From Pseudomonas koreensis (GTDB taxonomy: Bacteria; Pseudomonadota; Gammaproteobacteria; Pseudomonadales; Pseudomonadaceae): a stretch of DNA of 64,000 nucleotides. The translations under genes were made by a program, and so were the position numbers. Below, piece by piece: positions 34,603 through 45,739 of this stretch; within the stretch, counting starts at the first letter, position 1; each line of letters opens with the position of its first letter. The notes beneath the pieces were generated by a model that saw only the letters and a list, made by a program, of their open reading frames with translations, did no database searches and had not been told where the DNA came from. Location: contig NZ_JAAQYM010000009.1 of NCBI RefSeq assembly GCF_012986595.1, positions 1 through 64,000 of the forward strand, in the 5' to 3' direction.

Positions 34603-34712
34603 CTATCGATGACTACAAGTTAATGAATTTGTAGGTGTCACATCGATGATCAATACTTCCCAGCAAGCCGATTAGCCGGCAGTTTCAAAGACTGACAGAG
34701 GAAGAAGACCGT

Positions 34713-36167
34713 ATGAGCCAGATCAAAACGCTTACGACCGCCAGTGGCGCACCTGTCGCTGATAACCAGAATTCTCGCTCCGCCGGCCCTCGTGGCCCGC
34801 TGCTGCTCGACGATTTTCATCTGATCGAGAAGCTCGCCCACTTCAACCGTGAAAACATTCCTGAGCGCCGCGTGCACGCCAAGGGCTCGGGTGCTTACGG
34901 TACGTTCACCGTGACTCGTGACATCACCGAGTACACCAGCGCCAAGTTGTTTGAGTCTGTCGGCAAGCAAACCCCGACGTTCCTGCGCTTCTCCACCGTA
35001 GGTGGTGAGCGTGGTTCGGCTGACACCGAGCGTGATCCGCGCGGTTTCGCCCTGAAGTTCTACACCGAGGAAGGCAACTGGGACATCGTTGGCAACAACA
35101 CTCCTGTGTTCTTCATTCGTGATCCGCTGAAGTTTCCCGACTTTATCCACACCCAGAAGCGTCTGCCGCAGAGCAACTTGAAAAGTGCCCAGATGATGTG
35201 GGACTTCTGGTCGCATTCGCCTGAAGCGTTGCACCAGGTGACCATTCTGTTTTCGGATCGCGGCATTCCCGATGGCTACCGTCACATGCACGGCTTCGGC
35301 AGCCACACCTACAGCCTGATCAATGCCAAGGGTGAGCGTCACTGGGTGAAATGGCACTACAAGACCCAGCAAGGGATCAAGAACCTGGCGCCGGCCGAAG
35401 CCGCGCGCTTGGCGGGCACCGATCCTGATTACGCCCAGCGCGATCTGTTCGAGGCGATCGAGCGTGGCGACTTCCCGAAATGGCGCGTATGCATCCAGAT
35501 CATGACCGAGGCGCAAGCCGCAGCGCATTACGAGAATCCTTTCGACGTGACCAAGACCTGGTCGCAGAAGGAGTTTCCGCTGATCGAGGTCGGTGAGCTG
35601 GAGCTGAACCGTAACCCGCTCAACTATTTCGCCGAAGTCGAGCAAGCGGCATTCGGCCCGAGCAACATGGTGCCGGGTGTTGGTCTGTCGCCGGATCGCA
35701 TGTTGCAAGGCCGCGTCTTCGCCTATGCGGATGCGCACCGCTACCGTGTCGGTACCAACCACCAGCAATTGCCGGTGAACGCCCCACGCAGCCCGGTGAA
35801 CACTTACCAGCGCGATGGCTCGATGGCCTTCGGCAGCAACGGTGGCGCTGCGCCGAACTACGAGCCAAACAGCTACATTGAGTCGCCGAAGCAGGCGCCG
35901 CACTACGCCGAGCCTGCATTGGCCTTGAGCGGTGCTGCTGACCGTTACGATCATCGCGAAGACACCGACTACTACAGCCACGCCGGTGCGCTGTTCCGCT
36001 TGATGAGCGACGAGCAGAAAGCGTTGCTGGTCAGCAATATTGCCGGCGCCATGGGCGGTGTTTCGCCGGATGTGGTTGACCGTCAGTTGCAGCATTTCTA
36101 CAAAGCCGATCCGGCGTATGGAGAAGCAATCGCGAAGCTGCTTAACGTACAGCTTAACGAAGTCTAA
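34713..36167 (+). CDS. katA: Catalase KatA (small-subunit haem catalase)
   Basis: Converts two hydrogen peroxide to water and oxygen. 484 residues, clade 3 small-subunit type: distal His55 in RRVHAKGSGAYG, catalytic Asn in the VGNNTPVFF loop (128-129), proximal haem ligand Tyr338 in GRVFAYADAHRYR. No signal peptide, so cytosolic. Its place between rplQ and ftnA is that of katA in P. aeruginosa. There, loss of the neighbouring ferritin lowers KatA activity, which suggests iron supply for haem. Regulation by OxyR is likely but only weakly supported by the upstream palindrome. Confidence 0.95.
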   Translation: MSQIKTLTTASGAPVADNQNSRSAGPRGPLLLDDFHLIEKLAHFNRENIPERRVHAKGSGAYGTFTVTRDITEYTSAKLFESVGKQTPTFLRFSTVGGERGSADTERDPRGFALKFYTEEGNWDIVGNNTPVFFIRDPLKFPDFIHTQKRLPQSNLKSAQMMWDFWSHSPEALHQVTILFSDRGIPDGYRHMHGFGSHTYSLINAKGERHWVKWHYKTQQGIKNLAPAEAARLAGTDPDYAQRDLFEAIERGDFPKWRVCIQIMTEAQAAAHYENPFDVTKTWSQKEFPLIEVGELELNRNPLNYFAEVEQAAFGPSNMVPGVGLSPDRMLQGRVFAYADAHRYRVGTNHQQLPVNAPRSPVNTYQRDGSMAFGSNGGAAPNYEPNSYIESPKQAPHYAEPALALSGAADRYDHREDTDYYSHAGALFRLMSDEQKALLVSNIAGAMGGVSPDVVDRQLQHFYKADPAYGEAIAKLLNVQLNEV

Positions 36168-36178
36168 ACGAGAAGCAG

Positions 36179-36204
36179 AACCGCCCTCATTGAGGGCGGT
36201 TTTT
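36179..36204 (+). terminator. Terminator of katA
   Basis: Ten-base stem aaccgccctc / gagggcggtt with a 3-base loop, followed by Ts. katA and ftnA are therefore mostly separate transcripts. Confidence 0.85.
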
Positions 36205-36317
36205 GCGTTATTTAGCCTGCTTTTCTCAGAATTTCTTCGCTTTTATTGCGCGCAAAGAGTGACCTTCCGGTCGGCTTGGTTCAAACTACAGACTTTCAAG
36301 CAGGGAGATGTAGGGCG

Positions 36318-36782
36318 ATGCAAGGCCACCCAGACGTTATCGATTACCTCAACACGTTGCTGACCGGCGAACTGGCCGCGCGTGACCAATATTTTGTTCA
36401 CTCGCGGATGTATGAGGACTGGGGTTTCACCAAGCTCTACGAACGAATCAACCACGAGATGGAAGAAGAGGCCGGTCACGCCGATGCTTTGATGCGCCGG
36501 ATTCTGATGCTTGAAGGCACGCCGCGCATGCGCCCGGATGATCTGGACGTAGGCACCACCGTGCCGGAGATGCTCGAAGCCGATCTGCGTCTGGAGTACA
36601 AAGTCCGCGCCGCACTGTGCAAAGGCATTGAGCTGTGCGAACAGCACAAGGACTACGTCAGCCGCGAGATCCTGCGTGTTCAGCTCAACGACACCGAAGA
36701 AGATCACACCTACTGGCTGGAAAAGCAGTTGGGCCTGATCAAGCTCATCGGTCTCGAGAATTACCTGCAATCCCATACCTGA
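36318..36782 (+). CDS. ftnA: Bacterial ferritin FtnA (formerly annotated bacterioferritin A)
   Basis: Iron-storage cage protein with a di-iron ferroxidase centre. 154 residues from the ATG behind ggcg/gggag, giving MQGHPDVIDYLN. Ferroxidase residues E18, E51 and H54 are present, with a second-half cluster TEEDH near 126-130. The haem-coordinating Met52 of true bacterioferritins is Ala here (EAGHAD), so it should not bind the inter-subunit haem. The P. aeruginosa protein at this locus was shown to be a ferritin, not a bacterioferritin. Older annotations use bfrA or bfr. Confidence 0.92.
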   Translation: MQGHPDVIDYLNTLLTGELAARDQYFVHSRMYEDWGFTKLYERINHEMEEEAGHADALMRRILMLEGTPRMRPDDLDVGTTVPEMLEADLRLEYKVRAALCKGIELCEQHKDYVSREILRVQLNDTEEDHTYWLEKQLGLIKLIGLENYLQSHT

Positions 36783-36793
36783 TTGCCAGATAC

Positions 36794-36834
36794 AAAAAAG
36801 CCCCTGTCACTTCTCCAGTGACAGGGGCTTTTTC
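36794..36834. terminator. Bidirectional terminator between ftnA and uvrA
   Basis: Seventeen-base stem (36794-36810 with 36818-36834) with core cccctgtcac / gtgacagggg, flanked by A6 on the left and T5 on the right, so it serves both converging genes. Confidence 0.92.
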
Positions 36835-36845
36835 ATGCCCGGCGA

Positions 36846-39680
<2,835 letters not shown>

Positions 39681-39870
39681 AGTGGCCTCGCTCGGCGGGC
39701 GTCGAAAACATAGGAGTATACGGGCAAATACTGGATGGATGCACACTATCAAGCGAAGGGTTTTGACCTTACATGAAGAGAGTTTCATCTATACGCGTCA
39801 TAGCGTCGCGATATACCCCGTCTTTCGATGGGACTGGTAGAATCGCCGCCGGTTCACACGAGGTTTTTCC

Positions 39871-41268
39871 ATGCACGATCCCCACAGCGAACGCATGAGT
39901 GGCAGCGAGACCCGCGCGGCGAGCGGTCTGGCCCTGGTGTTCGCCTTCCGTATGCTTGGCATGTTCATGGTGTTGCCGGTATTGGCGACCTACGGCATGG
40001 ATCTGGCGGGAGCGACTCCGGCCCTGATCGGCCTGGCCATCGGTGCCTACGGCCTGACCCAGGCGATTTTCCAGATTCCGTTCGGGATCATTTCCGACCG
40101 CATCGGCCGGCGTCCGGTGATCTATCTCGGCCTGATCGTGTTCGCCCTCGGCAGTGTCCTGGCCGCACAGGCCGATTCGATCTGGGGCGTGATCGCCGGC
40201 CGCATCCTGCAGGGCGCCGGGGCAATTTCCGCCGCAGTCATGGCATTGCTTTCCGACCTGACCCGTGAACAGCATCGCACCAAGGCCATGGCCATGATCG
40301 GCATGACCATCGGTCTGTCGTTCGCCGTGGCGATGGTGGTCGGTCCGCTGTTGACCCGTGCCTTCGGTTTGTCCGGGCTGTTTCTCGCCACCGGCGGCAT
40401 GGCGCTGATTGGCATCCTGATCATCCTGTTCATGGTGCCGAAGTCCACCGGGCCGTTGCAGCATCGCGAATCCGGCGTGGCGCGTCAGGCCTTGCTGCCG
40501 ACGCTCAAACATCCGGACCTGTTGCGCCTGGATCTGGGCATCTTCGTCTTGCATGCCATGTTGATGTCGAGCTTCGTCGCCTTGCCGCTGGCGCTGGTGG
40601 AAAAGGCCGGGCTGCCCAAAGAACAACACTGGTGGGTCTACCTGACCGCGCTGCTGATCTCCTTCTTCGCCATGATCCCGTTCATCATCTACGGCGAGAA
40701 GAAACGCAAAATGAAACGAATTTTGCTCGGCGCCGTCCTGACGTTGATGCTCACTGAGCTATTCTTCTGGCAGTTCGGTGACAGCTTGCGGGCCTTGGTG
40801 ATTGGCACGGTGGTGTTCTTCACCGCGTTCAATCTGCTGGAAGCTTCGTTGCCGTCGCTGATCAGCAAGGTGTCACCGGCAGGCGGGAAGGGCACGGCGA
40901 TGGGCGTGTATTCCACCAGCCAGTTCCTCGGTTCGGCACTCGGCGGGATACTCGGCGGCTGGCTGTTTCAGCATGGCGGTCTGTCGGTTGTGTTCCTTGG
41001 ATGTGCCGGTCTGGCTGCCATCTGGCTGGCCTTTGCTGTTACCATGCGCGAACCTCCCTACGTGACGAGCCTGCGCTTGCCGTTGTCGCCCGAGGCGATC
41101 CGCGAAGCGGGTCTGGTCGAGCGCCTCAAGGCCCTCGTAGGGGTAACAGATGCAGTGATAGTTGCTGATGAAGCGGCTGTTTACATCAAACTGGACAAAG
41201 AATTAGTGGATCGCGACACCCTCGAACGCCTGGTGAACAACCCGGCCGAGGCTGCTTGCGAAGCCTAG
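39871..41268 (+). CDS. yajR: YajR-type major facilitator transporter with C-terminal cytosolic domain
   Basis: Inner-membrane proton-driven transporter with twelve predicted helices and the MFS motif A loop GIISDRIGRRPVIYL. After the last helix the motif MREPPYVTSLRL leads into a soluble domain of about 70 residues (GLVERLKALVGVTDAVIVADE...), matching the ferredoxin-like YAM domain of E. coli YajR. The substrate is unknown for the family. 465 residues, no break. The P. aeruginosa gene in the same place also lies between uvrA and ssb. A TGGTAGAAT extended -10-like sequence lies at 39835. Confidence 0.9.
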   Translation: MHDPHSERMSGSETRAASGLALVFAFRMLGMFMVLPVLATYGMDLAGATPALIGLAIGAYGLTQAIFQIPFGIISDRIGRRPVIYLGLIVFALGSVLAAQADSIWGVIAGRILQGAGAISAAVMALLSDLTREQHRTKAMAMIGMTIGLSFAVAMVVGPLLTRAFGLSGLFLATGGMALIGILIILFMVPKSTGPLQHRESGVARQALLPTLKHPDLLRLDLGIFVLHAMLMSSFVALPLALVEKAGLPKEQHWWVYLTALLISFFAMIPFIIYGEKKRKMKRILLGAVLTLMLTELFFWQFGDSLRALVIGTVVFFTAFNLLEASLPSLISKVSPAGGKGTAMGVYSTSQFLGSALGGILGGWLFQHGGLSVVFLGCAGLAAIWLAFAVTMREPPYVTSLRLPLSPEAIREAGLVERLKALVGVTDAVIVADEAAVYIKLDKELVDRDTLERLVNNPAEAACEA

Positions 41269-41277
41269 GAGAACGTT

Positions 41278-41796
41278 ATGGCCCGTGGGGTTAACAAAGT
41301 CATATTGGTCGGCACTTGCGGCCAGGATCCCGAAGTTCGCTACCTGCCTAACGGTAACGCCGTGACCAACCTGAGTCTGGCAACCAGCGAACAGTGGACC
41401 GACAAGCAAACCGGTCAGAAGGTCGAGAAGACCGAATGGCACCGTGTTTCGATGTTCGGCAAGGTTGCGGAAATCGCCGGCGAATACCTGCGTAAAGGTT
41501 CGCAGGTGTACATCGAAGGCAAGCTGCAGACCCGCGAGTGGGAAAAAGACGGTATCAAGCGTTACACCACCGAAATCGTGGTCGACATGCAAGGCACCAT
41601 GCAACTGCTCGGCGGCCGTCCACAACAGGGTGACCAGCAAGGCGGTGGCAACAACTACCAGCAGCAGGCACCACGCCAGCAGGCTCCACGCCCGCAGCAG
41701 TCGGCTCCGCAACAGCGCCCGGCACCCGCTCCACAGCAAGCCGCGCCGCAACCGGCTCCGGATTTCGACAGCTTCGATGACGATATTCCGTTCTGA
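41278..41796 (+). CDS. ssb: Single-stranded DNA-binding protein
   Basis: Coats single-stranded DNA in replication, recombination and repair and recruits partners by its tip. 172 residues: OB fold in about residues 1-112 (ARGVNKVILVGTCGQDPEVR start), a glutamine/proline-rich linker (PRQQAPRPQQSAPQQRPAP), and the acidic interaction tip DSFDDDIPF. It starts 9 bases behind yajR, so the two may be cotranscribed. Confidence 0.98.
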   Translation: MARGVNKVILVGTCGQDPEVRYLPNGNAVTNLSLATSEQWTDKQTGQKVEKTEWHRVSMFGKVAEIAGEYLRKGSQVYIEGKLQTREWEKDGIKRYTTEIVVDMQGTMQLLGGRPQQGDQQGGGNNYQQQAPRQQAPRPQQSAPQQRPAPAPQQAAPQPAPDFDSFDDDIPF

Positions 41797-41820
41797 TTCG
41801 ATGCTGCATCGGCTCTGAAT

Positions 41821-41857
41821 AAAAAAGGCCCGTCGCTGAACACGACGGGCCTTTTTT
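41821..41857. terminator. Bidirectional terminator between ssb and yjfC
   Basis: Fifteen-base perfect stem (41821-41835 with 41843-41857), core ggcccgtcg / cgacgggcc, flanked by A6 and T6. It ends transcripts from both sides. Confidence 0.93.
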
Positions 41858-41872
41858 GTGGGCGCTGGTTTT

Positions 41873-43030
41873 TCAATCAAGGATCAGGTGCGGCAGAAAC
41901 CGGCTCGAATCCTTGGTGATCAGACTGTTGTCTTCCCGCACACCAATTCCCGCCGCCTGATCGCCGATTACCCACGAACCGATCAGCGTGTAGCTGTCAT
42001 CGAACTTAGGCAATGGCGCAAATTCCTGCAGGATGAAGGGTGCATCGGTGTAGGGCCCGTCTTCCTTGACGATCAGACCTTCCGCCGTTTGCAGCTCGAT
42101 GTTCGCGCCTTCGCGGGAAAAGTACGGTTTGCGTACCCAGCCCTTGGGCACGGCACTGCCCGGTTTCGGATCGAGGTGCGCCGCGAGCAGGTTCGGATGG
42201 CCCTTGTGCAGTTCCCACAGCAGCGGCAGTGCGCCTTTGTTCGACAGAATCGATTTCCACGCCGGTTCGAAAAACTGCGTATCGCTTTCGGCGATTGCAG
42301 CGCCGAACGGTTCGTGGAAGATGAATTCCCAGGCATGCAGTTTGAACAGGTGCGGGATCCAGCGATCCTCAAGGTCGACGAAGCGTCCCTCGGCGGTCAG
42401 GCCGATGTCTTCGATGTCGATGTGCCGGGATTCAATGCCGACTTTTTCCGCGATCAGGCGCAGGTAGTCGGTGGTGCCTTTGTCTTCGACCGAGTCTTTC
42501 ATCGAGGCAAAGTAGAACGGCCGCTTGAGCTGCAGTTCGGCGAACGCCTGATGCAGTTTGGTATCGATGCTGTTGAACTGGTCGGCATGGCGCGGCAGCA
42601 TTCCGCGCTCGATGCATTGTTCCAGCCAGCCCCACTGAAACGCAGAAGCCTCATAGAGACTGGTCGGCGTGTCGTAGTTGAGCTCCAGCAGCTTGGCCGG
42701 GCCGTTGCCGCTATAGGAAAAGTCCATGCGCCCGTACAGATGCGGATGACCTTCGAGCCAGGACGTTCGGATCATGTCGTAGTACGGCGCCGGGATGCTC
42801 AGGCGATTCAGCAACGCTTCGCTGTGTACCACGCGGTCGACCAGATCCATGCACATCTCGTGCAGTTCAGTGGTCGGATCCTCCAGATCGTTTTCGATCT
42901 GTGCCAGCGTGAACTGGTAATAAGCGCTTTCGTCCCAGTACGGCTCGTCGTCGATGGTGTGGAACAGAAAGCCGAGGCTTTCGGCGGTCTGTTTCCAGTC
43001 GGGGCGCTCGGCGCAGTGGATCTTCTTCAT
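41873..43030 (-). CDS. yjfC: Glutathionylspermidine synthase-like ATP-grasp ligase YjfC
   Basis: 385 residues, equal to the synthetase half of E. coli glutathionylspermidine synthetase/amidase; the amidase half is absent. ATP/magnesium residues look intact: R101 and D103 in GRMDF, E116 and N118 in LELNYDTP, K265 in SNKG, and K301 in VRKPYFSREG. The family forms amide bonds between a carboxylate and an amine, but the true substrate of YjfC/YgiC proteins is not settled. Start chosen as MKKIHCAERPDW, two bases behind the yjfM stop. Last gene of the six-gene yjf unit. Confidence 0.9.
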   Translation of the reverse strand: MKKIHCAERPDWKQTAESLGFLFHTIDDEPYWDESAYYQFTLAQIENDLEDPTTELHEMCMDLVDRVVHSEALLNRLSIPAPYYDMIRTSWLEGHPHLYGRMDFSYSGNGPAKLLELNYDTPTSLYEASAFQWGWLEQCIERGMLPRHADQFNSIDTKLHQAFAELQLKRPFYFASMKDSVEDKGTTDYLRLIAEKVGIESRHIDIEDIGLTAEGRFVDLEDRWIPHLFKLHAWEFIFHEPFGAAIAESDTQFFEPAWKSILSNKGALPLLWELHKGHPNLLAAHLDPKPGSAVPKGWVRKPYFSREGANIELQTAEGLIVKEDGPYTDAPFILQEFAPLPKFDDSYTLIGSWVIGDQAAGIGVREDNSLITKDSSRFLPHLILD

Positions 43031-43032
43031 GG

Positions 43033-43722
43033 TCAGCTGCTCGAGCGTCCGGAACTGCTGCCCCAGCCACCCCAACCGCTGCGGGCGGAGGACTGGCTGC
43101 CGAAGCCGCCACGGGAGGTCGACGAGGCGACGTTCACTGGTTTGCTTTTGCTGCTCTCGTAGTCCGGTTGACTGCGCGGTGCCGATTCGATTTTGCGGTA
43201 CTGCGTCGAGGTGTTGTAGGTCTGACGCGTGTCGCGATCGCGGTAAACGGTGCGGTTGGCGTTGTTGCTCATCGCATTGCCGATCAGCCAGCCTGTGAGC
43301 CAGCCGTTGCCGCCGCCACCACCCGAGGAGTGGGAAGTGCTTTGCGCATTCTGCGCGGCGGCCGCTTCACCGGCAGGCATCTGCGCGTTGGCAATCGCAT
43401 TCAGGTCCTGCGGCGCTTCGCCGTTCTGCGGCACCTTGAAACCGCCGAGCTTCGGCATGAAGCGGCCGTCGGAGTTTTTCTGGCACCAATCGGCGGCGAA
43501 GTCTGCGTCGCACTTGGCCTTGTCATCGTAGGCCGGCGCAATGCGTCGGTGCTCGGTCAGGGCCGCGACATAGGCGTTGGAGCAGACATCGGCAGCCACT
43601 TCGGCGCCGACGCACTCCTCGACTGATTGATAGCGTTGCTGCTCCTGCGCGGCAACTTCGCCGGAAATCGCCAGCGCCACCGAAGCGGCGAGCGACAGTT
43701 GAACGTACTTGCTGCGTTTCAT
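43033..43722 (-). CDS. yjfM: Exported DUF1190 protein YjfM
   Basis: 229 residues. Signal peptide MKRSKYVQLSLAASVALAIS followed by GEVAAQ, a likely signal peptidase I site. E. coli relatives of this family carry a lipobox cysteine here, so this one looks soluble. The mature N-terminal half has four cysteines (EECVGAE, DVCSN, AKCDAD, DWCQK) that could form disulfides. The C-terminal half is rich in Ser and Gly with low complexity (SSGGGGGNG, GGFGSQSSARSGWGG). Function unknown; in many genomes it is paired with a YjfC/YgiC ligase, of which it may be partner or target. Confidence 0.85.
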   Translation of the reverse strand: MKRSKYVQLSLAASVALAISGEVAAQEQQRYQSVEECVGAEVAADVCSNAYVAALTEHRRIAPAYDDKAKCDADFAADWCQKNSDGRFMPKLGGFKVPQNGEAPQDLNAIANAQMPAGEAAAAQNAQSTSHSSGGGGGNGWLTGWLIGNAMSNNANRTVYRDRDTRQTYNTSTQYRKIESAPRSQPDYESSKSKPVNVASSTSRGGFGSQSSARSGWGGWGSSSGRSSS

Positions 43723-43739
43723 CGAAGGCTTCCTGCCGA

Positions 43740-44165
43740 TCAGTTGGACGGGGTCATGCACGCGGCATTGAGCATGCCGACGCTGATGGCCACCGCGGCC
43801 ACGTAGATACCCGAAGCGATTTCACCGTTGGCGATGCGCTGGGAGGTGCCCTTGAGCACCAGACCCGTGGCGAGGAAGGCCAGCAGCTGGACCACGGCAG
43901 CAATCACTGCCCACAGAACAAAGTCGAGGACGTTGACCGAAAACGCGATGACATTGCTGGCCGGAATCGCGAAGCCGATGATCGCGCCGGACAGGGCGAT
44001 GGCGGCGGCGCTGTTGCCAGAGCGGATCAGCTCGAACTCTTTGTGTGGCGTGATGCGGGTGTAGACGAACTGAAACAGCATGAACAGCAGCACGGCGCCG
44101 AACAGGTAAACGATGAAACCGACCAGCGCGGTCTTGTTCAGGGAAACGGCCAGCACTTCCAGCAT
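43740..44165 (-). CDS. yjfL: DUF350 inner-membrane protein YjfL
   Basis: 141 residues with four predicted membrane helices (about 10-33, 50-70, 75-104 and 117-137) arranged as two similar pairs, the DUF350 plan. The conserved polar stretch FELIRSGNSAAAIALSGA joins helices 1 and 2. No biochemical role is firmly known. It sits between the DUF2491 and DUF1190 genes, spaced 14 and 17 bases, in the same order as E. coli yjfKLM. Confidence 0.85.
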   Translation of the reverse strand: MLEVLAVSLNKTALVGFIVYLFGAVLLFMLFQFVYTRITPHKEFELIRSGNSAAAIALSGAIIGFAIPASNVIAFSVNVLDFVLWAVIAAVVQLLAFLATGLVLKGTSQRIANGEIASGIYVAAVAISVGMLNAACMTPSN

Positions 44166-44179
44166 GGAAAACTTCCTTT

Positions 44180-44821
44180 TTAAATGGTGCTCAGATCAGT
44201 CGTGTACAGCGAAATGCCCAGCGAGGTGCTCAGGCTGACGGTGCCTTCTTCGTCCTGCTCGACGGAGAACAGCAGCAATTCGCGGCGATCGGTCAGGCCG
44301 GTCTCGCGCGCGTAAAGCATGGAGTGGTGTTCGATGGTGTAGCTTTCGTCCGGGTTGACCACGTGTTCGGTCAGCGGCACCAGTTCGGTCTGGCCCTGTT
44401 CGGTGCCCCACTCGCGGGTGTATTCGACACCGTCGTGTTTGTAGCCGGGCAGGCCGATCTGGCTGTTGGGGCCGGCGAGGCGCTGCAGCTCGGCGTCACT
44501 GTTGACGGTCACGTAGCTGAGGTAGTTGAACAGGGTGACCGATTCGACCTGATCTTCACCGGTGACGTGGATCTGCAGCCAGAAATCCTCGTCGTTCATG
44601 TAATAGCGGTGCAGTTTGTTGGACTGGCCGAGGTCGACCCAGCCATGGCTCCAGATCGCCTGATCGAAGGGCACGCGCACGGTGGTCGAACCGTCAAGCA
44701 ACAACGCCAGGGTCGAATCGAACCGCACGCCTTTGCCTTGTGCCATTCCAAGTGGGCCGCCGGCTACGGGAGCGGCAGTTTGCCAGTTGCTGGTGCCCAG
44801 CAAGTCTTTGAACCATCCCAT
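44180..44821 (-). CDS. yjfK: DUF2491 protein YjfK
   Basis: 213 residues, start MGWFKDLLGT. No signal peptide and no membrane segment; predicted cytosolic, mostly beta with several aromatic-rich strands (HRYYMNDEDFWLQIHV, YTREWGTEQG). Family DUF2491 has no established function. A 202-base gap containing a REPIN separates it from yjfJ, so yjfK-yjfL-yjfM-yjfC could be transcribed at a different level from yjfI-yjfJ; a weak -10-like TACACT lies at 44876-44871 on this strand. Confidence 0.83.
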   Translation of the reverse strand: MGWFKDLLGTSNWQTAAPVAGGPLGMAQGKGVRFDSTLALLLDGSTTVRVPFDQAIWSHGWVDLGQSNKLHRYYMNDEDFWLQIHVTGEDQVESVTLFNYLSYVTVNSDAELQRLAGPNSQIGLPGYKHDGVEYTREWGTEQGQTELVPLTEHVVNPDESYTIEHHSMLYARETGLTDRRELLLFSVEQDEEGTVSLSTSLGISLYTTDLSTI

Positions 44822-44931
44822 GGGTACATTCCTTGAGGCGGGTGGAGGTGTTCGTCGTAAAAGCGCCGCTAGTGTACCGGGCCGAGCGCCGAACGAGCAG
44901 GCAAAATGCAAATGTTGTGGGTGCTGAAAAC

Positions 44932-45012
44932 CATGTAGGAGCTGCCGAAGGCTGCGATTTTTTGATCTTGAATCCAGATCAAAAGATCGCAGCCTTCGGC
45001 AGCTCCTACATG
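44932..45012. repeat. REPIN (class 1) inside the yjf unit
   Basis: Inverted repeat with 37-base arms (44932-44968 and 44976-45012, one mismatch) around a 7-base loop. Arm core gtaggagctgccgaaggctg is a well-known REP type of fluorescent pseudomonads. It lies between yjfJ and yjfK and in RNA would form a very stable hairpin. Confidence 0.9.
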
Positions 45013-45023
45013 GGCAACGGTGC

Positions 45024-45722
45024 TTACTGAGTCGATTTTTGCTTCAGACGCTCAAGAATCGCATTGGCGCTGCCTTCGTTCGGCGTGATGCCGGCGTCGC
45101 GCAGTTTGCGTTCCAGGTCGTTGCCGGTCGAAGCGTCGGCCAGCTCATCGGCGGCGCTCAGCTCGGCGGCACGTTGCTGCTGCTTGGCTTGCAGACGGTT
45201 CAGGGTGCCGACCGCGGTTTCCAGTTTGCCGTTGGCACCGCCGCTGGCGATCGACGCGCTGACCTGGGCCTTCTGCACGCTTTCACGGGCCTTGGCCATG
45301 TCCACCTGCTGGCGCAGGCTCTTGATCCGCGACTCGGCCTTGGTGATGTCCTTGCGCATGTTTTCGGCATAGGTGCCGAACTCGTCGCTCTGGGCTTTTT
45401 CGGCGGTCAGGTCGTTGGTCAGGGTCGAAATCGCTTCGGCCACTTCCATCGCCAGGTCTTCACGGCCGGCGTTCAGCGCGGAAACCGCCTTGGCTTCCAG
45501 GTCCTTGATCTTGGCGTCGTACTCGCTTACGCGGTCAGCAGCCAGTTTGTGCTTGGCCATGATGGTGACCAGCTCGCGACGGGCGTTGGACAGCGCGGTA
45601 TCGGCGTCGCGGATTTCCTGGTCGAGGATGCGCAGGGCCTGCTGGTCGACGATCGCTTCGCCGACTTCATTGGCGCCGCCGCGCAGTGCGGTGAACAACT
45701 TGCTCCAGATGGACTGAGTCAT
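45024..45722 (-). CDS. yjfJ: PspA/IM30-family coiled-coil protein YjfJ
   Basis: 232 residues, almost wholly helical: an amphipathic N-terminal stretch (SIWSKLFTALRGGANEVGEA) that could dip into the membrane, then long coiled-coil helices (about 30-190) with heptad-like Ala/Leu/Lys patterns, and a C-terminal part ending ILERLKQK. PspA/Vipp1 proteins assemble into ESCRT-III-like rods or rings that protect damaged membranes. Starts 17 bases after yjfI. This is the yjf-type paralogue, not the psp-operon PspA; no pspBC genes are nearby. Confidence 0.88.
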   Translation of the reverse strand: MTQSIWSKLFTALRGGANEVGEAIVDQQALRILDQEIRDADTALSNARRELVTIMAKHKLAADRVSEYDAKIKDLEAKAVSALNAGREDLAMEVAEAISTLTNDLTAEKAQSDEFGTYAENMRKDITKAESRIKSLRQQVDMAKARESVQKAQVSASIASGGANGKLETAVGTLNRLQAKQQQRAAELSAADELADASTGNDLERKLRDAGITPNEGSANAILERLKQKSTQ

Positions 45723-45739
45723 TGGATATTCCCTGTTGA

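Noticed and set aside
34603..34624. A second OxyR half-site after the katA palindrome.
   Set aside because: The next 15-mer at the required spacing matches only a few defined positions.
39681..39788. Upstream extension of uvrA by 36 codons, and a possible LexA box (ctggatggatgcac) near 39732.
   Set aside because: The extension has no UvrA homology. The box lacks the CTG-N10-CAG symmetry that LexA needs.
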